This document shows, one piece after another, positions 8,966-17,760 of a stretch of DNA of 64,000 nucleotides (position 1 is its first letter; each line of letters begins with the position of its first letter). Both the position numbers and the translations under genes were made by a program. The notes beneath the pieces are model-generated. The model saw only the letters and a program-made list of their open reading frames with translations. It did not search any database and had not been told where the DNA came from. This DNA is from Pseudomonas khorasanensis (lineage in GTDB: Bacteria > Pseudomonadota > Gammaproteobacteria > Pseudomonadales > Pseudomonadaceae): positions 1,240,001 through 1,304,000 of the forward strand of contig NZ_JABWQP020000001.1 of assembly GCF_014268505.2 (NCBI RefSeq). The letters are read 5' to 3'.

Positions 8966-9813
8966 AAGCGCTGAGCGACCTCCTCTCGGAGCCTCGTTAT
9001 AATTTTTCGGACTTGCCCGTTACCAGCGAATCGCTGTGTTTCATCATCGACCAAGGGCTCCAACCAGACGCTTTGGGCCGTCTTTATCGACTAGGCGAAC
9101 CCGTTGTTGCCCACGGTCTGTTTGTTGGGACAGACCTAGCGGACATTCCTGACGAGCCATTGTGGCTGGTGGCCCCAAAGGGCGGCAAAGTGGCAAAGGT
9201 CGCTGTGGACCTATGTGAGGAACGCTTTTCGGGAATTGCAATCTCAACCCGGGATCCTGAAAAAGCTTTGGCTCATGCGCGCTGGCTGCTTAAGGCAAAC
9301 GATGGTTCAGGTGGCCAAAGCCTGCTGAGCTTCCACAAGCCGAGCCTGTGGGCAGCGCTGGCGTACACCGCCGATAAAGCATTCGATCAGTTACTAGGCT
9401 GCTGGGATGCGGTCTACAGCCCGGCGCCGATTCATTTCGGTCAAGAAGGTGGTCGATGGCTGGTCTGGAAGACCAACGGTGAATCGACATGGTCAGGTGA
9501 TAGAGCGGCGTTCAATCTGCCTGAGGCAGCTGCGAAAGTACAAGCGCGCCTGGGCTGGGTGTATTGGGTCGATGAGGAATACGTAGCATTCAATGAGCCA
9601 GACGATGACCGCTTGAATGACATTGCGGACAACCTCGACTTGCTGCTCAAGAGCAACATTTATGATGGCGATCACCTGCTCAAGCTTGGCCCTGTCGTGA
9701 ACGGTCCGCTGTTCGAGACACAGCTTGGGATCATGGCGATCCTGCAATCAAAGGACGAGTCGTTTATCAAAGTAGATCGGCTCCTGGAATCAGCCGCCGT
9801 CGCCAGACATTAA
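8956..9813 (+). CDS. DUF4123 domain protein, T6SS effector adaptor
   Basis: A 285-residue protein of the DUF4123 (Tap/TEC adaptor) type. Members load a specific effector onto the VgrG tip and are not themselves secreted. I chose ATG 8956 because TAAGGA precedes it by six bases; it starts inside the end of vgrG, which indicates translational coupling. The N-terminal half contains the usual LDxxxxP-like patterns and aromatic clusters (GRWLVWKTNGESTW). The protein is soluble with no signal peptide. Its place between vgrG and the large effector gene supports the adaptor role; the assignment to DUF4123 is by overall resemblance. Confidence 0.8.
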   Translation: MHVKALSDLLSEPRYNFSDLPVTSESLCFIIDQGLQPDALGRLYRLGEPVVAHGLFVGTDLADIPDEPLWLVAPKGGKVAKVAVDLCEERFSGIAISTRDPEKALAHARWLLKANDGSGGQSLLSFHKPSLWAALAYTADKAFDQLLGCWDAVYSPAPIHFGQEGGRWLVWKTNGESTWSGDRAAFNLPEAAAKVQARLGWVYWVDEEYVAFNEPDDDRLNDIADNLDLLLKSNIYDGDHLLKLGPVVNGPLFETQLGIMAILQSKDESFIKVDRLLESAAVARH

Positions 9814-9841
9814 GGCGACGCGACAACAGAACGGAATCACC

Positions 9842-12800
9842 ATGGAAATTACAAATCACGCCGTGATGCCTGGCGAAACTCTGGGCAAGATCGCTACGAG
9901 TTACAACACCACTGTGGCGCAACTTCGTCAGATGAACCCCTTCATCACCAATACGGACAATGTCAAAGTCGGATGGAACCTGAGCGTTCCGAAAGCCGCT
10001 CAATCGCCTGCTGCGCCTGCCACTCAGACATCCGCCGCAGCTCAACCGCCTGCGCAGACGCCCCCTGAGGCAGCAACTCAGTGCTCTGCGGAGGGCTTGG
10101 TTGAACTGGAGTCTGTCAAAGACACCCCAGATCAGAGCCCAAAGACCTTCAAGCCACACGCGCCTCCATGCTCGAAAAAATTTGCCAGCGCGATATATGC
10201 CACCGAAGAGCAAGAGTTCTGGCTGCTTCCCGAAAGGGCAAAGTCCGCCATCAAAGAATCCATGTTCGCCCTGGATAAAATGATTGAGCCGAGCAAACCA
10301 CGTGATGCACGCCTCAACGGGCTGCAGGAATCGGGTTTGCTGGAATACTTCCTTGAGCCCAAGTTGAGTAATTTCCTCACGGGCGCGCAGCGTGCACGCA
10401 TGGAAGAGTTTGAAGCTCTGGGAGATGAAATCGATATTGATCCTGCGACGGCTAAGCAAAGACAAGACGAAGTCGATAAGAAAAGTCCAGTAGCTACTCC
10501 TGCCTCCCTTCCTCAGGAGGACACTGCTCGATCGCGCATGGATCAAATGACAGCCGAAACGGAAGCCCGCGAGGGCATCCGTCAGCAGTACGTAGACTTT
10601 CACAACCGTCGGGCTGAGTTCAACGCGCTTAAAAAAGAGGCTGTAGCGGCAGCTAAACTGCAAGGCTACACCTACGAAAGTGGGTCGTTGTACTCCAAGG
10701 AAGCCATCGAAGCCCGCGCCCGCGTGCAAGCTTATCTGGAGGCTCGCAAGAAATTCCTCGGCAACAAAGACTTCAAGCAGGTATCGCTGGAAGACGTTGC
10801 CAAAGCCTTGGCAGAGAAGAAAAAAAGCTACGAAAACATCTGCAGCGGCATGAATGATTGCACCGCCGATCTGGTGGGATACGCCTACACGCTATACAAA
10901 AATGCCGATGCGCTGGATTATCATGCGTACACCGAATCCATCATGAAAGCATCCGATTATGGAATCGCGCTTCCAGAGTTTGCACTGATAAACGACGGAC
11001 TTGCCTCTGGCATCGAACAATTCAAGCTGTATTTGGATACAGAGAAAAAGCAATCGGAAGTAACTGCGCAGCTTCAGGACAAGTACAAACGCTGGATCGA
11101 AGCAACCGGCCAGAATGCCCAGGCCCCTGCAGGTTTGGTGGATGCAGAGCGTAAAAAGTGGGACCAACTGCAGAAAATCAAAGAAGGCCTCCATACAGCC
11201 GCTCAGAATAATGTCAACGCGACGAAACCTGCACGTTATCTGATCTGGGAGCCGGAAGCGTTCCAGCCCAAGCCTGTAGACCGCATGGTTAAACCGGGTT
11301 TTCCTTTGCGCGAAGTCAGCCTTTCGGACTCCAAGGGCACTCCCTTGGGCTGGTTCAGTATGTCGAACCTGAAAGACGCAAAAAAAATCCTCGAAGAGGA
11401 TGGCAGAAAAGTCCTTGGTTCTGTACCCAAGGCCTTTAAGAGTCCCCCGACAGATGCCACCGAAGGCTCTGATAAAAACAGCGAGCTCAGTTCGTTCCGC
11501 CAATGGCTGTTGGCTCAGGGCGCGGTAAAGTTCAGCGATCAGGTCGGCGACTGTTTCGATGAAAAAGGCTGGTTCAAAGCCAAAGACTTTTACGCTCACT
11601 TGAAAAAGGAAGGTTATGAGGTCGCCGAACTAGAGGACGAGGCAGCTCTTACCAATTGGGGCAAGCATCTTCAGCAACTGGTGTTCCAGAAAAGTGTACG
11701 CGGTAAGGTGAGACTCTTCGATGCCAGTCCTCAGGCGCAGTTCGTTCGCTGCCTGACACCTCCGCAGCCAAGCATTCACGGTGAAGTGAAACTTGAAGGC
11801 CCGAAGATGTCCGCAGCCGAGGGATTCCAGGTATCTGGCGAGATGGGAATGAGCCTGGACTTGGCACGCGGCGAAGTTCAGTTGATGAAAGTGGACATGC
11901 CTGCCAAAGCCAGCGCTCGAGAAATCATGCTTGACTATCTCTTGGACGGCAGTCCGCGACAAATGAGTTTCGGCCGCTTCTCCTTTCACTTTGGTGTAAA
12001 GGCCTGGGGTTACGCTGGAGCGTCGTTATTGTTAGCTGGCAGCGTTGAGCTGAGCCCTATCTTCGGCAACGTCAAATATGGAGCGTCGCTGAGCCCGGTA
12101 AAACGCGCACAACGTGAAGACGCTTCTGCAAAAGAAGAACGCGCCGATCACGCAGCCGCCAAGCAAGCAAAAACCGATAGCGGTGACGATAGTCCTACTC
12201 CTGATCTTGAACACAAGTCGAAATCCGGCACCTACGCCGACTCCAAAAGCACAGAGCAACTGCGCGGCGGACGTTTCGCCAAAGTACAAATCGAAAACGG
12301 CGCAAAAGCCAGCTTCAATGTCTTCGGGGGTTTGCAAGCCGCCATTGAGCTTACCGGCGTATTGAACTGGGCACCGCCAAAAGAACTCGCCGCCTTACGC
12401 ACCGCACCTTCAACGGGGATTGGCAGCGCTAAAGATGCGAAAAATGCAAATCCATGGTTGACGCTGGCCAAGTTGAGCGGTTCAGTTGGGGTGGCGTTTG
12501 GCGCGGGCTTTCAGGGAACGGCGCAGGTGTCTCTCGATAAGGGGCGTTTTATTTTGAACTTGAAAGCGGCTGTGGTACTTGGCCCAGGTGCAAATGGTAG
12601 CTTCAAGTTCGAAGTTGGTTATGAGGCAGTGGTTGACCTTGTCAACTTGTATCGCAGGGAGTTGCACAGAGCCAAAGGCAGAAAAGTGGAGTGGATGGAG
12701 ACAGAAGCGGGACAGTTTGCATCGGCGCTGAACGCATTAGGAGCTGCTGGGCTTAGTGTGGAAATGTCTTACCTGATGGGTTGGAGTGTTGTCATGGACT

Positions 12801-13405
12801 TGTATGACGCGATGACCAGCGGAGGAAAAGGTGGCCCTATTGCTCATGCTATTATTGAATACCAAAACCCAGACGAGTTAAAAAAATGGGTGGTAGAGGC
12901 CACCCCTGCCGCGTTAGGCCCGATTTTGTTGACACTGATGTCTAATCCGGAGGAGTTCGCCATAGCCACAGCGAAACAAACTAGCATTAGCGCTTCAAAC
13001 GATGGCAAGAAAAAATATACTAGAGATACAGCATATTTAGCGCAACAGACAGCGATCGAGATGATAATTACTCATATAACTACTAACGCTCAAGAGAAAG
13101 GAAGCCTACCGGAGGCTCAGAAACAATTTGAGCTAGCCTGCGCATGCATGAACAAATTCGGGGTCGAACCGGTTGATACCGGTCAAAAATACTGTGAAAA
13201 CCGCTATTTGTTGGACAATTTCATGAGCGAACCAGTGCTTGCGGTAACTGAAGCACTCGGAAACACTACCAGGGCTCGATATAAGAAAAATGCTTCGCTA
13301 TTAGGTGGGCCGATTGATGGATCCTGCAAAATTTTTATGCATGAAAACAGCTACATACCAAGGCCTTCTGTGAAATTTTCAGCTCCAGCGGGAAAATCAA
13401 ATTGA
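9842..13405 (+). CDS. Putative T6SS effector with N-terminal LysM domain
   Basis: A 1187-residue protein. Residues 5-51 form a LysM module (MPGETLGKIATSYNTTVAQL), followed by an Ala/Pro/Gln linker to about 85, a long helical charged region, and from about residue 650 to 960 a segment rich in Gly/Ala beta-like pieces (FGVKAWGYAGASLLLAGSV, LNLKAAVVLGPGANGSF). The last 190 residues, from about 1000 on, are encoded by noticeably more A/T-rich DNA and I do not recognise their fold. No GxSxG lipase or HNH signature was seen. Position after VgrG and DUF4123 and before a periplasmic partner argues for an antibacterial cargo protein acting in the target envelope. Activity is unknown. Confidence 0.7.
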   Translation: MEITNHAVMPGETLGKIATSYNTTVAQLRQMNPFITNTDNVKVGWNLSVPKAAQSPAAPATQTSAAAQPPAQTPPEAATQCSAEGLVELESVKDTPDQSPKTFKPHAPPCSKKFASAIYATEEQEFWLLPERAKSAIKESMFALDKMIEPSKPRDARLNGLQESGLLEYFLEPKLSNFLTGAQRARMEEFEALGDEIDIDPATAKQRQDEVDKKSPVATPASLPQEDTARSRMDQMTAETEAREGIRQQYVDFHNRRAEFNALKKEAVAAAKLQGYTYESGSLYSKEAIEARARVQAYLEARKKFLGNKDFKQVSLEDVAKALAEKKKSYENICSGMNDCTADLVGYAYTLYKNADALDYHAYTESIMKASDYGIALPEFALINDGLASGIEQFKLYLDTEKKQSEVTAQLQDKYKRWIEATGQNAQAPAGLVDAERKKWDQLQKIKEGLHTAAQNNVNATKPARYLIWEPEAFQPKPVDRMVKPGFPLREVSLSDSKGTPLGWFSMSNLKDAKKILEEDGRKVLGSVPKAFKSPPTDATEGSDKNSELSSFRQWLLAQGAVKFSDQVGDCFDEKGWFKAKDFYAHLKKEGYEVAELEDEAALTNWGKHLQQLVFQKSVRGKVRLFDASPQAQFVRCLTPPQPSIHGEVKLEGPKMSAAEGFQVSGEMGMSLDLARGEVQLMKVDMPAKASAREIMLDYLLDGSPRQMSFGRFSFHFGVKAWGYAGASLLLAGSVELSPIFGNVKYGASLSPVKRAQREDASAKEERADHAAAKQAKTDSGDDSPTPDLEHKSKSGTYADSKSTEQLRGGRFAKVQIENGAKASFNVFGGLQAAIELTGVLNWAPPKELAALRTAPSTGIGSAKDAKNANPWLTLAKLSGSVGVAFGAGFQGTAQVSLDKGRFILNLKAAVVLGPGANGSFKFEVGYEAVVDLVNLYRRELHRAKGRKVEWMETEAGQFASALNALGAAGLSVEMSYLMGWSVVMDLYDAMTSGGKGGPIAHAIIEYQNPDELKKWVVEATPAALGPILLTLMSNPEEFAIATAKQTSISASNDGKKKYTRDTAYLAQQTAIEMIITHITTNAQEKGSLPEAQKQFELACACMNKFGVEPVDTGQKYCENRYLLDNFMSEPVLAVTEALGNTTRARYKKNASLLGGPIDGSCKIFMHENSYIPRPSVKFSAPAGKSN

Positions 13406-14391
13406 TAAACTTAAAAAAATTGTTTGCTACAACCTTCTGTGTCCTCCTTATATTTCTCTGCAATACCGCTAATGCAACACTAACAAAAGAGCAAGAAGAA
13501 GCGAAGAAGAAAGGCATTGAGCTCTACAATCAATACAAAGCAATATCCGCAATCGAGTTTTTAGAAATCGCTGCAAAGGGTGGTGACAATGAAGCACTTT
13601 ACTATCTAGGAGAATCAATAAGAAAAAACAACAGATATATGACCCAAGAAGCGCAAAAGGCTTACGAGGAGTCAGCAAAAAAAGGCGATATTTACTCTAT
13701 GATTCGGCTCGGCGGCGCGGACCAAGATTTGTGCGTAACTATGAACAATTGTTCTTCCTCTGAGCAATCGCCTAAAGATTGGATGAACAAAGCCAAAAAC
13801 CTTGCTACAGATCAGGCATTTCATGGTGACGCTGAGTCGATGTACCTACTATGGGAGATAACAGGAAACGATGAATGGCTTGAAAAGTCCGCAGAAAAAG
13901 GTTTTGCGTTAGCGCAATTTCGTTTAGCGACCAAGTATCAAGAGGGGGGAGGCATGTTCCTACTACCCTCTAGCAGATCAGATGAAATCGAAAAATGGAT
14001 GAAAGCCGCTGCAGAGAATGGTTATCCACCAGCCATGATGGGATTTGCCGCTACCAGGATTGAAAAGGCCGATTTGTCATCATTTAGAAAATGGAATGAA
14101 AAAGCTGCAGCCTCAGGCTATGCATCTGCAGTTTTTGGTTACGCGTCATATATTGGCGAAGCTGAACCAAAATACGGATTCGAATCAGACCCGGTAAAGT
14201 CATACGCACTATTGTCGAATCTACTGGAGCTTGATGGTGGTGGAAACGTAATAAACAACGTTAACGACGTATTGCCGGAAGTAGAAAAAAAGCTGTCAAA
14301 AGAGCAATTAGAAAAAGCAAAAGAACTCGCAAAAACGTGGAAGGCCACTCACCCACCGCTCTCGTTTTTTCCAGATAAATTAGGGTACTGA
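13402..14391 (+). CDS. Periplasmic Sel1-repeat protein, candidate immunity protein
   Basis: A 329-residue protein with a cleavable signal peptide (hydrophobic core FATTFCVLLIFLC, probable cut after NANA near residue 25) and several Sel1-like helical repeats with the A..G...A pattern (for example EIAAKGGDNEALYYLGE, EKSAEKGFALAQFRLA, EKAAASGYASAVFGYA). The TTG start at 13402 overlaps the effector stop as TTGA, so translation is coupled. The coding sequence is clearly more A/T-rich than its neighbours. Sel1-repeat proteins serve as immunity proteins for several T6SS effectors. A periplasmic site matches an effector acting outside the cytoplasm. Immunity function is inference from context. Confidence 0.72.
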   Translation: MINLKKLFATTFCVLLIFLCNTANATLTKEQEEAKKKGIELYNQYKAISAIEFLEIAAKGGDNEALYYLGESIRKNNRYMTQEAQKAYEESAKKGDIYSMIRLGGADQDLCVTMNNCSSSEQSPKDWMNKAKNLATDQAFHGDAESMYLLWEITGNDEWLEKSAEKGFALAQFRLATKYQEGGGMFLLPSSRSDEIEKWMKAAAENGYPPAMMGFAATRIEKADLSSFRKWNEKAAASGYASAVFGYASYIGEAEPKYGFESDPVKSYALLSNLLELDGGGNVINNVNDVLPEVEKKLSKEQLEKAKELAKTWKATHPPLSFFPDKLGY

Positions 14392-14661
14392 AATTTAGCA
14401 GTACAGCCTTATCATTAATTTTTTTCGAGCACGTCAAAGCCTGTACCCTTATGATTCATATCGCAAACGACAAATGCCCGAGACAAGGGAAAAGCAACCG
14501 TAAATAACTCAGCTCATGTTCACATCGGTTAACTCAGCCTTAACGCCACAGTCAGAGACTCCATATCACCGCACACCCTCAGCTCTCCCCCGCTGACGCC
14601 CAGTGCGGCAGGCTCGCCCGGCTTCGTGCCGGGCGCCTACCCGCAACGCTGGAGTCCTCTC

Positions 14662-14931
14662 ATGAACATTCGCCCCTTCCTGCTCACCGCCACCCTCGCC
14701 TGCGGCTCAATCGCGGGGTTGGCCCAGGCCAATGACACCGCTGCCCCGTCCAGCCCAGTGCCCTACCAATACGGCATGCCGCTGCACGTCGCGAAGGTGC
14801 TTTCGCTAACCGAACCGCCGACCCTGGAATGCAAGGTCATCACCGCCGACATGAAATACATCGACAACACCGGCAATCCCGCACAGATCAGTTACAGGAA
14901 ATTATCTGACGCTTGCAGTCAACAGAACTGA
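14662..14931 (+). CDS. DUF2790 family small secreted protein
   Basis: An 89-residue protein with signal peptide (MNIRPFLLTATLACGSIAG, cut after AQA) and a mature part containing PYQYGMPLHVAKVLSL and PPTLECKVITADMKY. These are hallmarks of DUF2790, a small periplasmic family of Pseudomonas with no known function. ATG 14662 follows GGAG at 14651. The gene stands alone; a short G/C-rich hairpin-like stretch (CCCGGC near 14617-14633) precedes it. Confidence 0.85.
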   Translation: MNIRPFLLTATLACGSIAGLAQANDTAAPSSPVPYQYGMPLHVAKVLSLTEPPTLECKVITADMKYIDNTGNPAQISYRKLSDACSQQN

Positions 14932-15022
14932 CAGACACTTCTGATTTTCCGGTTGGCCATAGGCGTTGGGTGGTTTCGGCGGGTATGCTCGCAGCCTCCC
15001 CTAACTGCCGCAAGGACTGGCC

Positions 15023-15421
15023 ATGCAGTTGTCGTTTCGTACGTTGTCGAGTTTCACTTCCATGTTGTGTTTTCTGCTGGCGCTGGTCTGGGGGTTTTTC
15101 CCAGATGTGTTGCTGACCCTCTGGAGCATCGGCTATTCGGATGGAATAGGAATAGTTGCGCGGCGTATCGCGGTGTTGTTTGCAGCGTTGGGGATGATGT
15201 TTTATCTGTTGCGCAATGCTCCGCCATCAGTGTCACGGGGTGCACTGAGCAACGGCTTTATGGTGGGCTGTTTCGGTTTGGCGGCGCTGGGTTTTGGCGA
15301 ATGGCTCAATGGCCATGCCGGCCCCGGAATCTTGCTCGCGGTGCTCGTCGAGTTCGCGCTGGGCCTTGGTTTTGTGCAGGCCCGGCGCGTGACGGTCGAA
15401 CTGAGTGAAACGGTGGGTTAA
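15023..15421 (+). CDS. Four-helix inner-membrane protein of unknown function
   Basis: A 132-residue hydrophobic protein with four likely membrane spans (around residues 13-32, 45-62, 75-95 and 103-122) joined by short loops. No motif that fixes a function is visible. CAAGGACTGGCC before ATG 15023 provides the ribosome site. It converges with the DUF1652 gene, and the two stop codons share the bases TTAA at 15418-15421. Confidence 0.7.
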   Translation: MQLSFRTLSSFTSMLCFLLALVWGFFPDVLLTLWSIGYSDGIGIVARRIAVLFAALGMMFYLLRNAPPSVSRGALSNGFMVGCFGLAALGFGEWLNGHAGPGILLAVLVEFALGLGFVQARRVTVELSETVG

Positions 15422-15687
15422 ACGGCTCGGGAGCGTGTGGTGCTTTGATGTGTTGCGGTCTGATGCGCCAGATCCGAACGCAGGCCCGCGACCAGATTGT
15501 TTATTTCACGGCAGCTGTTGAGCCGGCTTGCGTCGATGCCGCTGACATACAATTCGGTCTGGTCAGTCCGATGGTCGGCGAACACTTTCACAGACATCGA
15601 CAAGTCCGGCGACAGCGTGCATTGGCAGCGTTTCGGCAGGAAGCTGCTTTCGATGATGTTGCGAAGTTCCAAGGCAGATAAAAACAT
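15418..15687 (-). CDS. DUF1652 family small protein
   Basis: An 89-residue cytoplasmic protein that begins MFLSALELRNIIESSFLP and continues with a C-x-C motif (RCQCTLSPD) and SRLNSCREINNLVAGLR. This is the DUF1652 pattern, a small family largely limited to Pseudomonas. AGGAGAG lies just upstream of the ATG at 15687, so longer in-frame extensions are unnecessary. Function unknown. Confidence 0.82.
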   Translation of the reverse strand: MFLSALELRNIIESSFLPKRCQCTLSPDLSMSVKVFADHRTDQTELYVSGIDASRLNSCREINNLVAGLRSDLAHQTATHQSTTRSRAV

Positions 15688-16055
15688 GGCGAACCCTCTC
15701 CTTTCTGTGCGATTGCCAATCAAGTATTCACGCTGACCCTTTGCTGCGCCTTCACGGGTGTGCCCCCGCTGTTTCCCTGGTGCGGCAAGTGGTGGTACTG
15801 CGAAATGCCCATTGGAGTGTAGGCGCCCAAACCCGGTGCGCCGCACTGAAAGAACGCATAAAACGTGCCTTTGATCGGTTGGTTTTGCTCCCTTCAAAAT
15901 CAAGCACTTGGAATAGTGGCCAGCATCCTGCTATTTGCAAAATGCATGAACCGACCATCCGTCCCCTGCAATCTGCAATCTCCCGGCTAATTTGCTTTCG
16001 AAGTCTTTGACGGCAACAATGTCTCCATTGCAATTCAACCCGCACGGAGGCTTCC
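15688..16055. other. Intergenic region between DUF1652 and ecotin genes
   Basis: Roughly 370 bases with no supported gene. It should hold the divergent promoters of the DUF1652 gene and eco. CTGCAATCTGCAATCT (near 15965) is a short direct repeat. No palindrome or terminator stands out. Confidence 0.4.
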
Positions 16056-16541
16056 ATGAATTCCTTAGGCATTTGCGCGACCACTGGCTTGTTCATCGCC
16101 AGCCTGTCCACCCTCGCCCACGCCGCCAAACTCGAAGACGTCGCGCCGTATCCCAAGGCCGAAACAGGGTTTACTCGACAAGTCATTCATCTGCCTAAAC
16201 AAGATCAGGAGGAGGACTTCAAAGTAGAAATTCTCGCCGGCAAAACTCTTGAAGTGGATTGCAACCGTCAGCGCCTGGGCGGCGTGCTCGATGAAAAGAA
16301 TCTGCAAGGCTGGGGCTATCCGTTCTACCGCCTGGAAAAGGTCTCCGGCCCGATGAGCACGATGATGGCGTGTCCGCCAGGTAGCCAGAAAAAACGCGCC
16401 TTCGTGCCGGTCGTCGGTGACGGCTTCATGTTGCGCTATAACAGCAAGTTGCCGGTGGTGGTTTACGCGCCTTCGGACGTGGAAGTGCGTTATCGCATCT
16501 GGTCGGCGTCGGACAAAGTCGGCACTGCCCTGCAGGAATAA
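16056..16541 (+). CDS. eco: Ecotin, periplasmic serine protease inhibitor
   Basis: A 161-residue ecotin with signal peptide ending AHA-A near residue 23. The mature protein carries the family motifs: [28 protein letters not shown], and the reactive loop STMMACP with P1 Met at 103/104. Cys69 and Cys106 can form the conserved disulfide. Ecotin dimers inhibit trypsin-like, chymotrypsin-like and elastase-like enzymes and protect bacteria from host proteases. GGAGG lies nine bases before ATG 16056. Confidence 0.96.
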   Translation: MNSLGICATTGLFIASLSTLAHAAKLEDVAPYPKAETGFTRQVIHLPKQDQEEDFKVEILAGKTLEVDCNRQRLGGVLDEKNLQGWGYPFYRLEKVSGPMSTMMACPPGSQKKRAFVPVVGDGFMLRYNSKLPVVVYAPSDVEVRYRIWSASDKVGTALQE

Positions 16542-16556
16542 CCGTTGCGGTCATTC

Positions 16557-16580
16557 ACGAGCGCAGTTTCCTGCGCTCGT
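16557..16580. terminator. Perfect hairpin between convergent eco and threonine dehydratase genes
   Basis: Ten-base arms ACGAGCGCAG and CTGCGCTCGT close a TTTC loop (GAAA on the minus strand, a stable tetraloop). There is no clear T run on either side, so it may stabilise 3' ends or end transcription weakly in both directions. Confidence 0.55.
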
Positions 16581-16589
16581 TGCTGTTCA

Positions 16590-17603
16590 TCACGCCGGCA
16601 CGCCGCAAGCAGCGGCGCGCTCGGCAACGTGGCGCAGGCTGTCGAAGTTGATATTGGCGCCTGAGTCAATGGCGACAAACGTCTGATCACGAATGCCGCT
16701 GCGTGCCACGTACTGTTTGATTCCCGCGACGGCCAAAGCGCCGGACGGTTCGGTGATCGAGCGGGTGTCGTCGTAGATGTTCTTGATGGCGGCGCAGAGT
16801 TCGTCATTGCTGACCGTGATCACCTCGTCCACGCAGAAGCGGCAGACCTCGAAGCCGAACTCACCGATCTGTGCCACCGCTACACCGTCGGCGAATGTGC
16901 CGACGCGGGGTAGAACCACTCGCTCGTCCGCGTTCAAAGCCGCTTGCAGGCAGGCCGAGTGCTCGGACTCTACACCGATGATGCGCACTTCCGGGCGCAA
17001 GTATTTGACGTAAGCCGCGGTGCCGGCAATCAAACCGCCGCCTCCGACCGGGATGAAAATCGCATCCAGCGCGCCCTGGTGCTGGCGCAGAATTTCCATC
17101 GCCACGGTGCCCTGCCCGGCGATCACGTCAGGGTCATCGAAGGGTGAAACGAACGTACGGCCGCTCCGTTCGGCCAATTCCAGCGCGCGGGCCAAGGCAA
17201 ACGGAAAACTATCGCCATGCAGCAGCGCTTCAGCTCCGCGACTTCGCACCCCAAGTACTTTGAGTTCAGGAGTCGTGGAAGGCATGACGATAGTCGCTGC
17301 GATGCCCAGCTCTCGAGCTGCGAGCGCTACGCCTTGCGCGTGATTACCCGCTGATGCAGTGATCACTCCGCGAAGCTTTTGCTCGTCACTCAGTTGCACG
17401 AGCTTGTTGTAGGCGCCGCGGATTTTGAAGGAGAACGTCGGTTGCAGGTCTTCGCGTTTGAGCAGGATCCGGTTGCCCAACGCTTCGGACAACGCCGGAG
17501 CAGCCTGCAAAGGCGTGCGCACCGCAATGTCGTACACCGGCGCCGCGAGGATCTTTTTTACGTAGTGTTCAAGCAGGGCTTGCTGGTCGGGGCTGTGCGG
17601 CAT
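16590..17603 (-). CDS. Threonine dehydratase, short form lacking regulatory domains
   Basis: A 337-residue PLP enzyme that deaminates threonine to 2-oxobutyrate. The PLP lysine motif SFKIRGAYNK, the glycine loop PVGGGGLIAG, TASAGNHAQGVA and the C-terminal SGAN stretch are present, and the sequence resembles biosynthetic IlvA. IlvA usually has about 500 residues with two ACT-like domains that bind isoleucine and valine; here the frame stops with TGATGA right after the catalytic domain, and no ACT coding remains before eco. CAGGAG precedes ATG 17603. A transcription attenuator lies upstream. It may be a feedback-insensitive second isozyme controlled at RNA level. Confidence 0.88.
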   Translation of the reverse strand: MPHSPDQQALLEHYVKKILAAPVYDIAVRTPLQAAPALSEALGNRILLKREDLQPTFSFKIRGAYNKLVQLSDEQKLRGVITASAGNHAQGVALAARELGIAATIVMPSTTPELKVLGVRSRGAEALLHGDSFPFALARALELAERSGRTFVSPFDDPDVIAGQGTVAMEILRQHQGALDAIFIPVGGGGLIAGTAAYVKYLRPEVRIIGVESEHSACLQAALNADERVVLPRVGTFADGVAVAQIGEFGFEVCRFCVDEVITVSNDELCAAIKNIYDDTRSITEPSGALAVAGIKQYVARSGIRDQTFVAIDSGANINFDSLRHVAERAAACGVPA

Positions 17604-17645
17604 CGTCGTCTCCTGACATTTTCAAGCACCCCGGAGACAGAAAGT

Positions 17646-17669
17646 AAAAACCCGCCTCTAGGGCGGGTT
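17646..17669 (-). terminator. Attenuator terminator in the threonine dehydratase leader
   Basis: On the minus strand an eight-base stem AACCCGCC/GGCGGGTT with loop CTAGA is followed by a T run (17648-17646, then ACTTT), 43 bases upstream of the dehydratase start. Its 5' arm can instead pair with GGCGGG at 17697-17692, the end of the leader peptide gene, so formation of the terminator is conditional. Confidence 0.8.
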
Positions 17670-17687
17670 GGGTGCTGCAGTCGTGAG

Positions 17688-17753
17688 CTAGCCCGCCAAA
17701 TAAGGAATGGCGGTAATAATGCTTGGCTGGCAGCGCAATACGGTGAAAGTCAT
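17688..17753 (-). CDS. Candidate attenuator leader peptide (21 residues, Ile/Thr codons)
   Basis: A minus-strand frame from ATG 17753 to TAG 17690-17688. It begins MTFTVLRCQPS and continues IITAIPYLAG, with Ile-Ile-Thr-Ala-Ile codons ATT ATT ACC GCC ATT at 17720-17706. These codons overlap CCGCCA (17713-17708), which can pair with TGGCGG (17698-17693); the latter can pair with the terminator's 5' arm. This is the 1:2, 2:3, 3:4 layout of amino-acid attenuators. There is no Shine-Dalgarno site, but a promoter places the transcript start at about the ATG, so translation is probably leaderless. Peptide synthesis is inference. Confidence 0.62.
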   Translation of the reverse strand: MTFTVLRCQPSIITAIPYLAG

Positions 17754-17760
17754 GGGCTGG

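Noticed and set aside
16557..16592. A frameshift as the cause of the short threonine dehydratase
   Set aside because: No frame downstream of the stop encodes ACT-like sequence before the hairpin and eco, so a recent frameshift is not supported.
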